The translations under genes and the position numbers were made by a program. From the NCBI GenBank assembly GCA_023251695.1, contig JAHEYE010000056.1, positions 1 through 15,802 of the forward strand: a DNA stretch of 15,802 nt, written 5' to 3'. The notes beneath the pieces were generated by a model. The model had not been told where the DNA came from and did not search any database. It saw only the letters and a program-made list of their open reading frames with translations. This stretch comes from Sphingobacteriaceae bacterium. Lineage in GTDB: Bacteria; Bacteroidota; Bacteroidia; B-17B0; Aurantibacillaceae. This document shows, piece by piece, positions 8,346 through 15,311 of this stretch. Every line of letters begins with the position of its first letter. Position 1 is the stretch's first letter.

Positions 8346-8390
8346 GCTTTATAATTGGTTATAATGTAAATTAGCTTAAAATTTAAAAAC

Positions 8391-8834
8391 ATGAGTTTCG
8401 AAGATAAAATCAATGGTGATATCAAAACCGCCATGTTAGCCAAGGATGCTAAAAAGCTGGAAGTTTTAAGAGCTATTAAAAACGTAGTAATTATTTTAAA
8501 AACATCGCCGGAAGGAATTTCTGATGATGCTATTATGAAGTCCATCGCTAAAGAAGTAAAGAAGCGTAAAGAAGCAGCTGATATATTTACACAGCAAAAC
8601 CGTGCCGATTTGGCTGAGGTGGAAATATTTCAGGCCGGAGTAATGGAAACTTATTTGCCACAACAAATGGGCGAAGCTGAAATTAAAGCCGAACTCCAAA
8701 AAATTATTGCCCAAGTTGGTGCTTCTTCAGCTGCAGATTTAGGAAAAGTAATGGGTGCTGCATCAAAAGCATTTGCTGGTAAAGCCGATAATAAAGTTGT
8801 ATCACAATTGGTAAAAGAACTTTTATCTAAATAA
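8391..8834 (+). CDS. GatB/YqeY domain protein
   Basis: A 147-residue soluble protein that matches the YqeY family over its whole length: N-terminal SFEDKINGDIKTAMLAKDAKKLEVLRAIKN, a central helical stretch with AKEVKKRKEAADIF, then ETYLPQQMGEAEIKAEL, and a C-terminal half containing AADLGKVMGAASKAFAGKAD. The C-terminal part resembles the tail domain of GatB, the tRNA amidotransferase subunit that contacts tRNA, so a role in aminoacyl-tRNA handling is often proposed, but the function of the stand-alone protein is not established. It lies directly downstream of ftsZ, a common arrangement in Bacteroidota, but the terminator between them implies separate transcription. I could not find a convincing promoter in the 45 bp between terminator and ATG. 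Confidence 0.9.
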   Translation: MSFEDKINGDIKTAMLAKDAKKLEVLRAIKNVVIILKTSPEGISDDAIMKSIAKEVKKRKEAADIFTQQNRADLAEVEIFQAGVMETYLPQQMGEAEIKAELQKIIAQVGASSAADLGKVMGAASKAFAGKADNKVVSQLVKELLSK

Positions 8835-8840
8835 ATGTCA

Positions 8841-8860
8841 GGTCGAGCGTAGTCGAGACC
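8841..8860. repeat. GTCGAG-type intergenic repeat element
   Basis: GGTCGAGCGTAGTCGAGACC lies 6 bp after the yqeY-like stop. It contains GTCGAG twice (8842-8847 and 8852-8857), separated by CGTA, and its ends GGTC/GACC are self-complementary. From memory, very similar sequences are scattered between genes in many Bacteroidota genomes. It is more G+C-rich than its surroundings. No T-tract follows, so it is not an obvious intrinsic terminator. Confidence 0.6.
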
Positions 8861-8879
8861 GGCTCTTAATCATTAGCAC

Positions 8880-9446
8880 TTGAGATATATCTTCATATTA
8901 CTTTTCATCTATTCCGCTTTTCTGAGGGCACAGCAACCGCACGACGATTATGTTTTAGAAAAGCCAAGAGATTACAGTATTGATCCGGCATTGAACGCCA
9001 ATTACATTGAGATACTTGGAAACAGCGGTTTTTTATTTTCACTCAACCTCGACAGAATCTTTTTGTACAAACCAAAATTAAAAATTTCGGGTGCAGCCGG
9101 CATTGCAGTTTTACCAAATGGTCCGTACATGGAGCAATCTTATTATGTAGCTAATAATTATATTTTATTTGATGGCGATCACCATTTGGAATTTGGCCCA
9201 GGATTAACTTTGTGGCGGAAATACAATCCTGTTTGCACCGATTCGGCGCAGTATCCTAAATACAATTGGGAGAGTATTTGGTTCGGGATGTTCCGTTTGG
9301 GTTACCGTTATCAAAAAAACGAAGAGGGTTTTTTCTTCAAAGCAGGATTAACACCATTTCCCTATAGAAAGTTCGATTGTAAAAGTGAATTTTTTCCCGA
9401 GCACTGGAATCTATTGTTTGGAATTGCTATCGGTGTAACTTATTAA
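8880..9446 (+). CDS. Secreted, probable outer-membrane protein of unknown function
   Basis: I recognise the pattern but no named function. The 188-residue product begins with a signal peptide (MRYIFILLFIYSAFLRAQ, likely cleaved after the Ala-Gln region). The mature part is rich in aromatic residues and alternating strands: YIEILGNSGFLFSLNLDRIF, HHLEFGPGLTLW, then FRLGYRYQ and GFFFKAGLTPF. It ends in an aromatic residue (GIAIGVTY), as outer-membrane beta-barrels do. The GYRYQ/FxAGxTPF pair is common in small Bacteroidota proteins of this kind. The start is a TTG at 8880: an in-frame TAG at 8874 blocks anything upstream, and any later start would remove the signal peptide. The 3' end overlaps the convergent lipoprotein gene by 4 bp. 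Two mature-region cysteines (in PVCTD and FDCKS) could form a disulfide. Confidence 0.7.
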   Translation: MRYIFILLFIYSAFLRAQQPHDDYVLEKPRDYSIDPALNANYIEILGNSGFLFSLNLDRIFLYKPKLKISGAAGIAVLPNGPYMEQSYYVANNYILFDGDHHLEFGPGLTLWRKYNPVCTDSAQYPKYNWESIWFGMFRLGYRYQKNEEGFFFKAGLTPFPYRKFDCKSEFFPEHWNLLFGIAIGVTY

Positions 9447-9919
9447 TTCATGCTCTCACCACAACCCTTGTAAACTTTATCATTATAAGTAATCGTTACG
9501 GCTCTGTTCTTTTTATTTCCCGCGGCATCAATGCATTCTTTATCCTCAATCTTTACGTTCAAATGAATTTCTTTTCCGCCTTCCGAATTTTTGTAGGAGA
9601 AATTGTAGCCGCCATTCAAATCAAAATATTTTGAAATGTTTTTTATGATTAGACTATCTTTCCCGTAATCAACAACCAATTTAAATTTATCAGAAAAATA
9701 TTCGGCGGTCCAACCCGGCTCTGTTCCCGAAGCTTTAAAAAGCAATTCTGATCCCCCGGATTCTGCAAGCCTTTCTACGGCAACCAATGTATTTGTCATA
9801 TCGGCAATTTCATTGGCAATATCAGTCGAATCTGCATCCATTTGCGCATCAATTTTTTCAATTTGCTCACAATTGCTAAACATTGCGGCGACTATAAGAA
9901 CTAAAATTATTTTTTTCAT
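9443..9919 (-). CDS. Small lipoprotein with a COG3650-like domain
   Basis: A 158-residue predicted lipoprotein of unknown function. The N-terminus MKKIILVLIVAAMFSNC is a type II signal peptide with the lipid-attachment cysteine at residue 17. The lipobox FSNC is looser than the standard form but acceptable in Bacteroidota. A helical, polar stretch follows to about residue 60. Then comes a domain beginning FKASGTEPGWTAEY and ending with ITYNDKVYKGCG, with a second cysteine upstream (KECIDAAG). The GxEPxW opening and the C...GCG close resemble the small cell-envelope domain of COG3650 and META-like proteins; this is recognition from memory. The ATG at 9919 is preferred over a TTG at 9940, which would put seven odd residues before the signal peptide. 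It is the last gene of the transketolase/vWA cluster, 30 bp after the transketolase C-subunit. Confidence 0.7.
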   Translation of the reverse strand: MKKIILVLIVAAMFSNCEQIEKIDAQMDADSTDIANEIADMTNTLVAVERLAESGGSELLFKASGTEPGWTAEYFSDKFKLVVDYGKDSLIIKNISKYFDLNGGYNFSYKNSEGGKEIHLNVKIEDKECIDAAGNKKNRAVTITYNDKVYKGCGESMN

Positions 9920-9949
9920 CCTACTTAATTTTATTGTCAAATCGACTAA

Positions 9950-10906
9950 TTATTTTCTCTTTACGACTTTATTTACTGCGCTAACAATGTCGGATACATC
10001 TAAACCATATTTTTTCATTAGTTCATCGGGTGTTCCGCTTTCACCAAAGCTGTCATTCACTGCAACAAATTCCTGTGGTGTTGGTGAATGGCGTGCAAGC
10101 AATTGCGCTACGCTGTCGCCCAAACCTCCGTTCATCTGATGTTCTTCAGCTGTAACAACACATTTTGTTTTTGCGATTGATTTTAAGATGGCAGCTTCAT
10201 CAAGAGGCTTAATCGTATGAATATTTATTACTTCAACTGAAATTCCTAATTGCGCAAGCATCGCTTCTGCTTCAATGGCTTTCCAAACTAAATGTCCGGT
10301 CGCAATAATAGTGACATCAGTTCCTTCAATCAATTTAATAGCTTTTCCAATTTCAAATTTTTGATCGGCAGGCGTGAAATTAGGAACACTAGGCCTTCCA
10401 AATCTTAAATAAACCGGACCATTATGTTTCGCAATCGCAATCGTTGCCGCTTTTGTCTGATTGAAATCGCAAGTGTTGATCACCGTCATGCCCGGTAACA
10501 TTTTCATCAAACCGATGTCTTCAAGAATCTGATGTGTTGCACCATCTTCACCCAAAGTTAAACCTGCGTGAGACGCGCAAATTTTCACGTTTTTACCTGA
10601 GTAAGCAACACTCTGACGGATCTGATCATAAACGCGGCCGGTGCTGAAGTTTGCAAAAGTTCCGGTGAAAGGAATTTTTCCGCCAATGGTTAAACCGGCT
10701 GCAATCCCAATCATGTTGGCTTCGGCAACTCCTACTTGAAAAAAACGGTCGGGAAATTCTTTTGCAAATGCATCCATCTTTAGCGATTCGGTTAAATCGG
10801 CGCACAAAGCTACTACATTGGCGTTTTGTTTTCCGATTTCCAGAAGGCCTGCCCCGAAGCCTGAACGGGTATCTTTTTTCTCAGTAAAAGTGAATTTGGT
10901 AGTCAT
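9950..10906 (-). CDS. Transketolase, C-terminal (pyrimidine-binding plus C-terminal domain) subunit
   Basis: The second half of a split transketolase, which moves two-carbon ketol units between sugar phosphates in the non-oxidative pentose phosphate pathway, with thiamine diphosphate (TPP). The 318-residue product holds the pyrimidine-binding domain, including RFFQVGVAEANMIGIAAGL with the conserved Glu (residue 62) that activates the cofactor, then ASHAGLTLGEDGATHQ. After it comes the C-terminal domain (PVYLRFGRPSVP to VVTAEEHQMNGGLG). It must pair with the N-subunit encoded at 12327-13175. I choose the ATG at 10906 (MTTKFTFTEKKDTRSGFG); an ATG at 10921, 1 bp from the vWA stop codon, would add five residues and cannot be excluded. 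Split transketolases and the 1-deoxyxylulose-5-phosphate synthase family are related, but DXS is a single long chain. Confidence 0.92.
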   Translation of the reverse strand: MTTKFTFTEKKDTRSGFGAGLLEIGKQNANVVALCADLTESLKMDAFAKEFPDRFFQVGVAEANMIGIAAGLTIGGKIPFTGTFANFSTGRVYDQIRQSVAYSGKNVKICASHAGLTLGEDGATHQILEDIGLMKMLPGMTVINTCDFNQTKAATIAIAKHNGPVYLRFGRPSVPNFTPADQKFEIGKAIKLIEGTDVTIIATGHLVWKAIEAEAMLAQLGISVEVINIHTIKPLDEAAILKSIAKTKCVVTAEEHQMNGGLGDSVAQLLARHSPTPQEFVAVNDSFGESGTPDELMKKYGLDVSDIVSAVNKVVKRK

Positions 10907-10922
10907 AGTTTCTATTAACATC

Positions 10923-12323
10923 TTAATTTAATTTTAAGTTAGTGGTGATGCCGGAGCTAATGGCAAATTTCCGCTCTACGGTCTTAATTGTTTCTTTAGT
11001 GTTTTCAAAACGGAATTCCATTTTGTAATTACCGGGCTGTAAATAAATAATTTCGTTTTGCAAAGCGTTATTTAAATTGCAAACCCATATCACTTGCTTT
11101 CCATCATCTAAATAAATACTTCCGAATCCTGTTCCGATTTTCGAAATGTAGGCGACTCCTGAAGTAGGTATTTTTAGTGAATTGGTACTACTTTGTTTTA
11201 TTTCAACAGCACTTAGTTTTATCCTTGGCAGGGTAAGAACCTCCAAATCGTATTTTCCAACAATATATTTTTCGGTTTTTCCGAATTCGTGAACGTTTAA
11301 TGTTTTCATTTCGCCGGATTTGCGGACGACCGTTGTCGGGTAGTATTTGCTGATAGGACCATCCAATTCCAGTTTTAAATAACCCTGAGGTGCATCAACA
11401 GGAATTATATTGTGTTTCCCTCTTGTAATAGTGATATCGTTTTTTTCGACAGGAGGAATGGTGTGAACCGTTAGATTGTAAGTCACGTCGGGATTTAAAA
11501 CCAAAGTATCCGGATTACCTCTGTGATTAATAGTGTGCAGATAATTATATTTTATTTGTTTGGTATTCGCGTCGTAAAAAGTCATATTTACGTCTGTTTC
11601 CGTTGGTTTTTTAAGAATATCCAATAAATCAACCTGCACTGTTGTTTGCGAAATAGCTTCAGTCAACACAAGCGATAATACGTCACCAAAATTAGCCTCA
11701 TTACTGACGTCATAAAATTTCCCCATGCACCCGAAAACATCTGCAAACTTCACATCAAGACCAACACCAATTACAAAAGGGCGGATAAAAATTCCTTTTT
11801 TCTGCAAAGCAATTGAAACTTCGCAGGGATTTCCGTCGCATTCCTCAATCCCATCAGTGATTAATATAACAATGTTTCTGCAATTGGAACAAGGTGTAAA
11901 ATCAGCTGCGCATTCGCCAAGCGAATAGGCAATAGGGGTGGTACCTGTCGGCTCAAGTTTGAGAATCCGTTGTTTTATTTTGACTGCGTTCTCTTTTGTA
12001 TTTCCAAACGGAACTTCAAGTTTAGAATCTTTGCAATTTCTTTCTTTAAAAAATGTGGTGTGCCCGTAACAACGCAATGCCAATTCCAGGTTCGGAAGAT
12101 TTTTCAGGCTATCTAAAAATTTCCCCATTACTTTTTTAGCCACTTCAATTTTTATATTGCTGTTCCATGGCGCGTACATACTATACGAATCATCGAAAAT
12201 AAAAAGAATGCGATTGGTTGGTTGTGCCTTCAGCGTGAGCAAGAAAAAATAAAAACTAAGACAAAGAACTTTGATAAGATTTCTCAAAACAAAATTCTTA
12301 ATTCTTAATTCTAAATGCTTCAT
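10923..12323 (-). CDS. Secreted von Willebrand factor A (vWA) domain protein
   Basis: A 466-residue extracytoplasmic protein of unknown function. After a hydrophobic signal peptide ending LTLKAQ (about residue 34), a vWA domain carries a complete metal-ion site: DDSYS (residues 44-48, DxSxS), Thr in PTGTTP (about 128-129) and ITDG (Asp 157). The domain holds eight cysteines (RCYGH, NCKD, GECA, PCSNC, EECDGNPC, GCMG), suggesting disulfides outside the cytoplasm. From about residue 215 the protein is beta-rich, with related segments such as VGKYDLEVLTLP and LQPGNYKMEFRF that look like Ig- or PEGA-type domains. A binding or scaffold role is inference. The ATG lies 3 bp after the transketolase N-subunit stop. 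However, the first twelve residues are encoded partly by a 7-bp repeat, and a TTG at 12287 (MRNLIKVLCLSF) would give a cleaner signal peptide. Confidence 0.8.
   Translation of the reverse strand: MKHLELRIKNFVLRNLIKVLCLSFYFFLLTLKAQPTNRILFIFDDSYSMYAPWNSNIKIEVAKKVMGKFLDSLKNLPNLELALRCYGHTTFFKERNCKDSKLEVPFGNTKENAVKIKQRILKLEPTGTTPIAYSLGECAADFTPCSNCRNIVILITDGIEECDGNPCEVSIALQKKGIFIRPFVIGVGLDVKFADVFGCMGKFYDVSNEANFGDVLSLVLTEAISQTTVQVDLLDILKKPTETDVNMTFYDANTKQIKYNYLHTINHRGNPDTLVLNPDVTYNLTVHTIPPVEKNDITITRGKHNIIPVDAPQGYLKLELDGPISKYYPTTVVRKSGEMKTLNVHEFGKTEKYIVGKYDLEVLTLPRIKLSAVEIKQSSTNSLKIPTSGVAYISKIGTGFGSIYLDDGKQVIWVCNLNNALQNEIIYLQPGNYKMEFRFENTKETIKTVERKFAISSGITTNLKLN
12293..12311. repeat. AATTCTT short tandem repeat at the vWA gene start
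   Basis: AATTCTT is repeated 2.7 times with a 7-base period, read as GAATTAA on the gene's strand. It lies just inside the annotated ATG of the vWA gene and encodes residues about 5-11. A 7-base unit is not a multiple of three, so a change in copy number would shift the frame if translation starts at that ATG. Confidence 0.7.
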
Positions 12324-12326
12324 TCT

Positions 12327-13175
12327 CTAATAATCCCCGATTGTTTCTTCAAGTTGTGCAAGTGCTGTTTTCAGTTGCTCATCGTTAGGTGCTTTGCCAT
12401 GCCATTTGTGAGTGCCCATCATGTAATCAACACCAAAACCCATTTCTGTTCTCAATAGAATCATAACGGGTTTTCCTTTGCCAAGATACGATTGGGCGTT
12501 TTTTATTCCGGCAATAACCTTTTCCAGATCATTCCCTTCTGCAACTTCTAAAGTCTGCCACCCAAATGCTTCAAACTTTGCTTTTAAATTTCCTAATGAT
12601 AAGATATTATCCACATCACCATCAATTTGTCTGCCATTATAATCAACCGCAGCAATATAATTATCTACTTTGTTAGCAGCAGCAAACATAGCAGCTTCCC
12701 AAATTTGCCCTTCCTGTAGTTCGCCATCACCATGCAGACTATAAACAATATTTTTATCACCATTTAATTTTTTTGTTAATGCTGCCCCTATAGCAACACT
12801 CATTCCTTGTCCGAGCGAACCACTTGCAACCCGCACACCAGGCAAATGTTCATGTGTTGTTGGATGTCCTTGCAGACGTGTATTTAATTTTCTAAAGGTT
12901 TTTAATTCATCAACCGGAAAATAACCGCTGCGAGCTAATACACTATAGAAAACCGGAGAAATATGTCCGTTACTCAGGAAAAACAAATCTTCCCCTTTAC
13001 CATCCATCGCAAAAGCTTCAGGCTTATGTTTCATAATATGGCTATAGAGCGCTACAAAATATTCAACGCAACCCAGCGAACCACCGGGGTGACCTGAGTT
13101 AACCGCATGAACCATGCGGACTATGTCGCGACGAACTTGTGTACAGAGTTTTTTTAGTTGGGCAATATCAGCCAT
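12327..13175 (-). CDS. Transketolase, N-terminal (TPP-binding) subunit
   Basis: The first half of a split transketolase, pairing with the C-subunit at 9950-10906 in the non-oxidative pentose phosphate pathway. The 282-residue product carries NSGHPGGSLG (residues about 27-35), SNGHISP, SGSLGQGMSVAIGAAL, and the thiamine diphosphate/Mg motif GDGELQEGQIWEA ending in the Asn of VDYNGRQ (GDG at 149-151, Asn 180), with the usual spacing of about 30 residues. The C-terminus has MGFGVDYMMGTHKWHGKAP. The ATG at 13175 (MADIAQLKKL) is chosen. An open frame back to 13244 would add 23 hydrophobic residues not typical of this cytoplasmic enzyme and would cross the likely promoter. It is the first gene of the minus-strand cluster and diverges from ychF. 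Confidence 0.93.
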   Translation of the reverse strand: MADIAQLKKLCTQVRRDIVRMVHAVNSGHPGGSLGCVEYFVALYSHIMKHKPEAFAMDGKGEDLFFLSNGHISPVFYSVLARSGYFPVDELKTFRKLNTRLQGHPTTHEHLPGVRVASGSLGQGMSVAIGAALTKKLNGDKNIVYSLHGDGELQEGQIWEAAMFAAANKVDNYIAAVDYNGRQIDGDVDNILSLGNLKAKFEAFGWQTLEVAEGNDLEKVIAGIKNAQSYLGKGKPVMILLRTEMGFGVDYMMGTHKWHGKAPNDEQLKTALAQLEETIGDY

Positions 13176-13193
13176 GTTAAGGGGGATTTTGGG

Positions 13194-13201
13194 CAAAAAT
13201 A
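13194..13201 (-). promoter_or_regulatory. Possible -7 promoter element for the transketolase operon
   Basis: Read on the minus strand, TATTTTTG matches the Bacteroidota -7 consensus TAnnTTTG. It lies 18 bp upstream of the chosen ATG at 13175, leaving a short leader. I see no clear TTTG at the expected -33 position, so the call is tentative. Confidence 0.35.
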
Positions 13202-13308
13202 GTATTTGAAACAAGGCGTTTAAATTAATGTTGAAAATATACACCTGATGTTAAAAACTAAGTTTATTCAAGATATTAACAAAATTCCCCTTTAGCCTCG
13301 GCGTTTGT

Positions 13309-13316
13309 TATATTTG
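13309..13316 (+). promoter_or_regulatory. Possible -7 promoter element for ychF
   Basis: TATATTTG matches the Bacteroidota -7 consensus TAnnTTTG, 37 bp upstream of the ychF ATG, giving a leader of about 30 bases. The 178-bp gap between the divergent transketolase and ychF starts must hold promoters for both. No clear -33 TTTG is seen at normal spacing. Confidence 0.4.
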
Positions 13317-13353
13317 CAGGTTTTATAAGAGTCAAAAACCAGAATTTTCATTT

Positions 13354-14454
13354 ATGGCCTTAAAGTGCGGAATTGTAGGATTGCCAAATGTCGGGAAATC
13401 AACCCTTTTTAATTGTTTGAGTAATGCTAAGGCCCAGGCGGCTAATTTCCCATTTTGTACCATCGACCCCAATGTTGGGACTATAACCGTACCCGATGAG
13501 AGGCTAACTAAGCTATCAGACCTTGTAAAACCGCAAAATATTGTTCCAACTACTGTTGAAATTGTTGATATCGCAGGTTTAGTTAAGGGCGCCAGTAAGG
13601 GAGAAGGATTGGGAAATAAATTTTTAGGAAACATCCGTGAGTGTAATGCGATTTTGCATGTACTGCGTTGTTTTGATGATCCGAATGTAATTCATGTTGA
13701 TGGTTCTGTTAATCCGGTTCGCGATAAAGAAATTATTGATACTGAATTGCAATTAAAAGATTTGGAAAGTGTTGAAACGAAAATTAAAAAATACGAGAAG
13801 CTTGCTAAAAGCGGCGCAGATAAAGAAGCAGTAAAAACATACAATACCCTTTTAAAAGTGAAAGGAACATTAGAGTCAGGAACATCAGCACGTGCTTGTG
13901 AGCTTGAGGAAAACGAATTACCATTTATTGAAGATTTACATTTACTAACGGTTAAACCGGTGATGTATGTTTGTAATGTAGATGAAGCTTCAGCCAAATC
14001 AGGAAACAAATATGTGGATGCAGTTCGTGAAGCAGTTAAAGCTGAGAATGCAGAACTACTGGTGATCACTGCTCAAATGGAAAGTGAAATTGCATCGCTT
14101 GAAACTTACGAAGAGAAACAGATGTTTCTTCAGGAGATGGGATTGGATGAGCCGGGCGTAAATAAATTAATTAAAACAGCATACAAGTTACTTAGTCTGC
14201 AAACTTATTTTACCTGTGGTGTAAAAGAAGTCCGTGCCTGGACAATCACAAAAGGAATGAAAGCACCGGAAGCCGCAGGAGTAATCCATACTGATTTTAC
14301 AAAAGGATTTATTAAAGCAGAAGTTATAGGTTACGATGATTTTATTACTCTTGGCTCCGAAGCAGCATGCAGAGATGTAGGTAAATTACGTATTGAAGGA
14401 AAAGAATATACAGTGAATGATGGAGATGTGATGCACTTTAGGTTTAATGTTTAA
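13354..14454 (+). CDS. ychF: Redox/translation-associated ATPase YchF (OLA1 family)
   Basis: YchF is a universally conserved Obg-related P-loop nucleotidase that prefers ATP and associates with the ribosome; its exact role is still debated. The 366-residue protein has the family's full length. It shows G1 GLPNVGKST (residues 9-17), the switch region AANFPFCTIDPNVG, G3 DIAGLVKGAS (72-81), and the altered G4 NVDE (208-211) in place of NKxD, which is what gives the family its ATP preference. A coiled-coil insertion rich in Lys/Glu occupies about residues 130-190. A C-terminal TGS domain begins around LQTYFTCGVKEVRAWTI and ends EYTVNDGDVMHFRF. It stands alone on the + strand, diverging from the transketolase operon, and is followed by a hairpin-forming gap. 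Confidence 0.96.
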   Translation: MALKCGIVGLPNVGKSTLFNCLSNAKAQAANFPFCTIDPNVGTITVPDERLTKLSDLVKPQNIVPTTVEIVDIAGLVKGASKGEGLGNKFLGNIRECNAILHVLRCFDDPNVIHVDGSVNPVRDKEIIDTELQLKDLESVETKIKKYEKLAKSGADKEAVKTYNTLLKVKGTLESGTSARACELEENELPFIEDLHLLTVKPVMYVCNVDEASAKSGNKYVDAVREAVKAENAELLVITAQMESEIASLETYEEKQMFLQEMGLDEPGVNKLIKTAYKLLSLQTYFTCGVKEVRAWTITKGMKAPEAAGVIHTDFTKGFIKAEVIGYDDFITLGSEAACRDVGKLRIEGKEYTVNDGDVMHFRFNV

Positions 14455-14456
14455 TT

Positions 14457-14517
14457 GTTTCTAGGTTTCTTGTTTCTGGCGAAAGAGTTTTCCAACCAGG
14501 AACAAGAAACTAGGAAC
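14457..14517. repeat. Imperfect inverted repeat between ychF and the TIGR00266 gene
   Basis: The left arm (14457-14479, containing CTAGGTTTCTTGTTTCTGG) pairs with the right arm (14496-14517, CCAGGAACAAGAAACTAG plus flank) with one bulged G and two G-T pairs. The loop is about 16 bases. The stem of about 20 bp is long but lacks a following T-tract, because A-rich sequence comes next. It begins right after the ychF stop and uses the same words as the next gap (15312-15398). Confidence 0.75.
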
Positions 14518-14531
14518 CAGAAATAAGTAAT

Positions 14532-15311
14532 ATGAAAAATCACGAAATAGATTACAAAATTTCAGGAGAAGAGTTACAATGCGTAGAAATTGAACTCGAT
14601 CCACAGGAGGCAGTTATTGCTGAGCCCGGCAGTTTTATGTACATGACCGAAGGGATTGAAATGGCCACCATGTTTGGCGATGGAAATAACCAAGGCGGTT
14701 TCATGGGGAAATTATTTACCGCGGGTAAACGTTTGTTAACGGGCGAAAATTTATTCATGACAGTTTATACAAACACTTCAAACCAAAAACGCCAGGTAAC
14801 ATTTGCAGGACCATACACCGGAAAAATTATTCCAATGGATCTTTCGAAGCTTGGAGGAAAAATTATTTGTCAGAAAGATAGTTTTCTTTGCGCAGCAAAA
14901 GGAGTTGACATAGGTATTGAATTCCAAAGGAAATTAGGAACCGGTTTGTTTGGTGGAGAGGGTTTCATCATGCAAAAACTGGAAGGTGATGGAATGGCAT
15001 TTGTTCATTCTGGTGGATATATCATTGAAAGAGATTTGCAAGCCGGAGAATTACTAAAAGTAGATACTGGTTGTTTGGTGGGATTTACACAGACTGTAAA
15101 TTACGATATACAATTGGTGAAGGGCGTGAAGAATGTAATTTTTGGTGGTGAAGGCATGTTTTATGCTACATTACGCGGACCGGGAAAGATTTGGTTACAG
15201 TCTTTACCGATTAGCCGTTTAGCAGGAAGAATCCTTTCCTACGGAGGCGGAAGAAGAAAAGAAGAAGGAAGTATTTTAGGCGGATTAGGAAATTTACTAG
15301 ATGGAGATTAA
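14532..15311 (+). CDS. TIGR00266/AIM24 family protein
   Basis: A 259-residue protein of the AIM24 (TIGR00266) family, named after a yeast mitochondrial protein; the bacterial function is not established. The family opening is visible as DYKISGEELQCVEIELDPQEAVIAEPGSFMYM, followed by GGFMGKLFTAGKRLLTGENLFMTVYTN. Then come AAKGVDIGIEFQRKLGTGLFGGEGFIMQKLEGDG, LKVDTGCLVGFT, and GVKNVIFGGEGMFYATLRGPGKIWLQSLP. The repeated G-rich turns reflect the internally repeated beta fold of the family. It ends with a glycine-rich tail (SYGGGRRKEEG to GGLGNLLDGD). There is no signal peptide or membrane segment. It lies between ychF and parE, separated from both by repeat-filled gaps of about 77 and 90 bp, so co-transcription is possible but unproven. 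Confidence 0.88.
   Translation: MKNHEIDYKISGEELQCVEIELDPQEAVIAEPGSFMYMTEGIEMATMFGDGNNQGGFMGKLFTAGKRLLTGENLFMTVYTNTSNQKRQVTFAGPYTGKIIPMDLSKLGGKIICQKDSFLCAAKGVDIGIEFQRKLGTGLFGGEGFIMQKLEGDGMAFVHSGGYIIERDLQAGELLKVDTGCLVGFTQTVNYDIQLVKGVKNVIFGGEGMFYATLRGPGKIWLQSLPISRLAGRILSYGGGRRKEEGSILGGLGNLLDGD

Noticed and set aside
8341..8390. Promoter for the yqeY-like gene (TATAAT at 8360-8365)
   Set aside because: It has no partner element at proper spacing and does not fit the Bacteroidota TAnnTTTG consensus.
9813..10139. 108-residue plus-strand open frame with a hydrophobic stretch
   Set aside because: It is antisense to the lipoprotein and transketolase C-subunit genes. The hydrophobic stretch mirrors the lipoprotein signal peptide.
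13692..14069. 125-residue minus-strand open frame inside ychF
   Set aside because: It is antisense to a highly conserved gene, has serine-rich shadow composition, and shows no domain or start context.
14457..14530. Intrinsic terminator for ychF
   Set aside because: The hairpin is followed by A-rich sequence and not a T-tract, so ordinary intrinsic termination is not supported.
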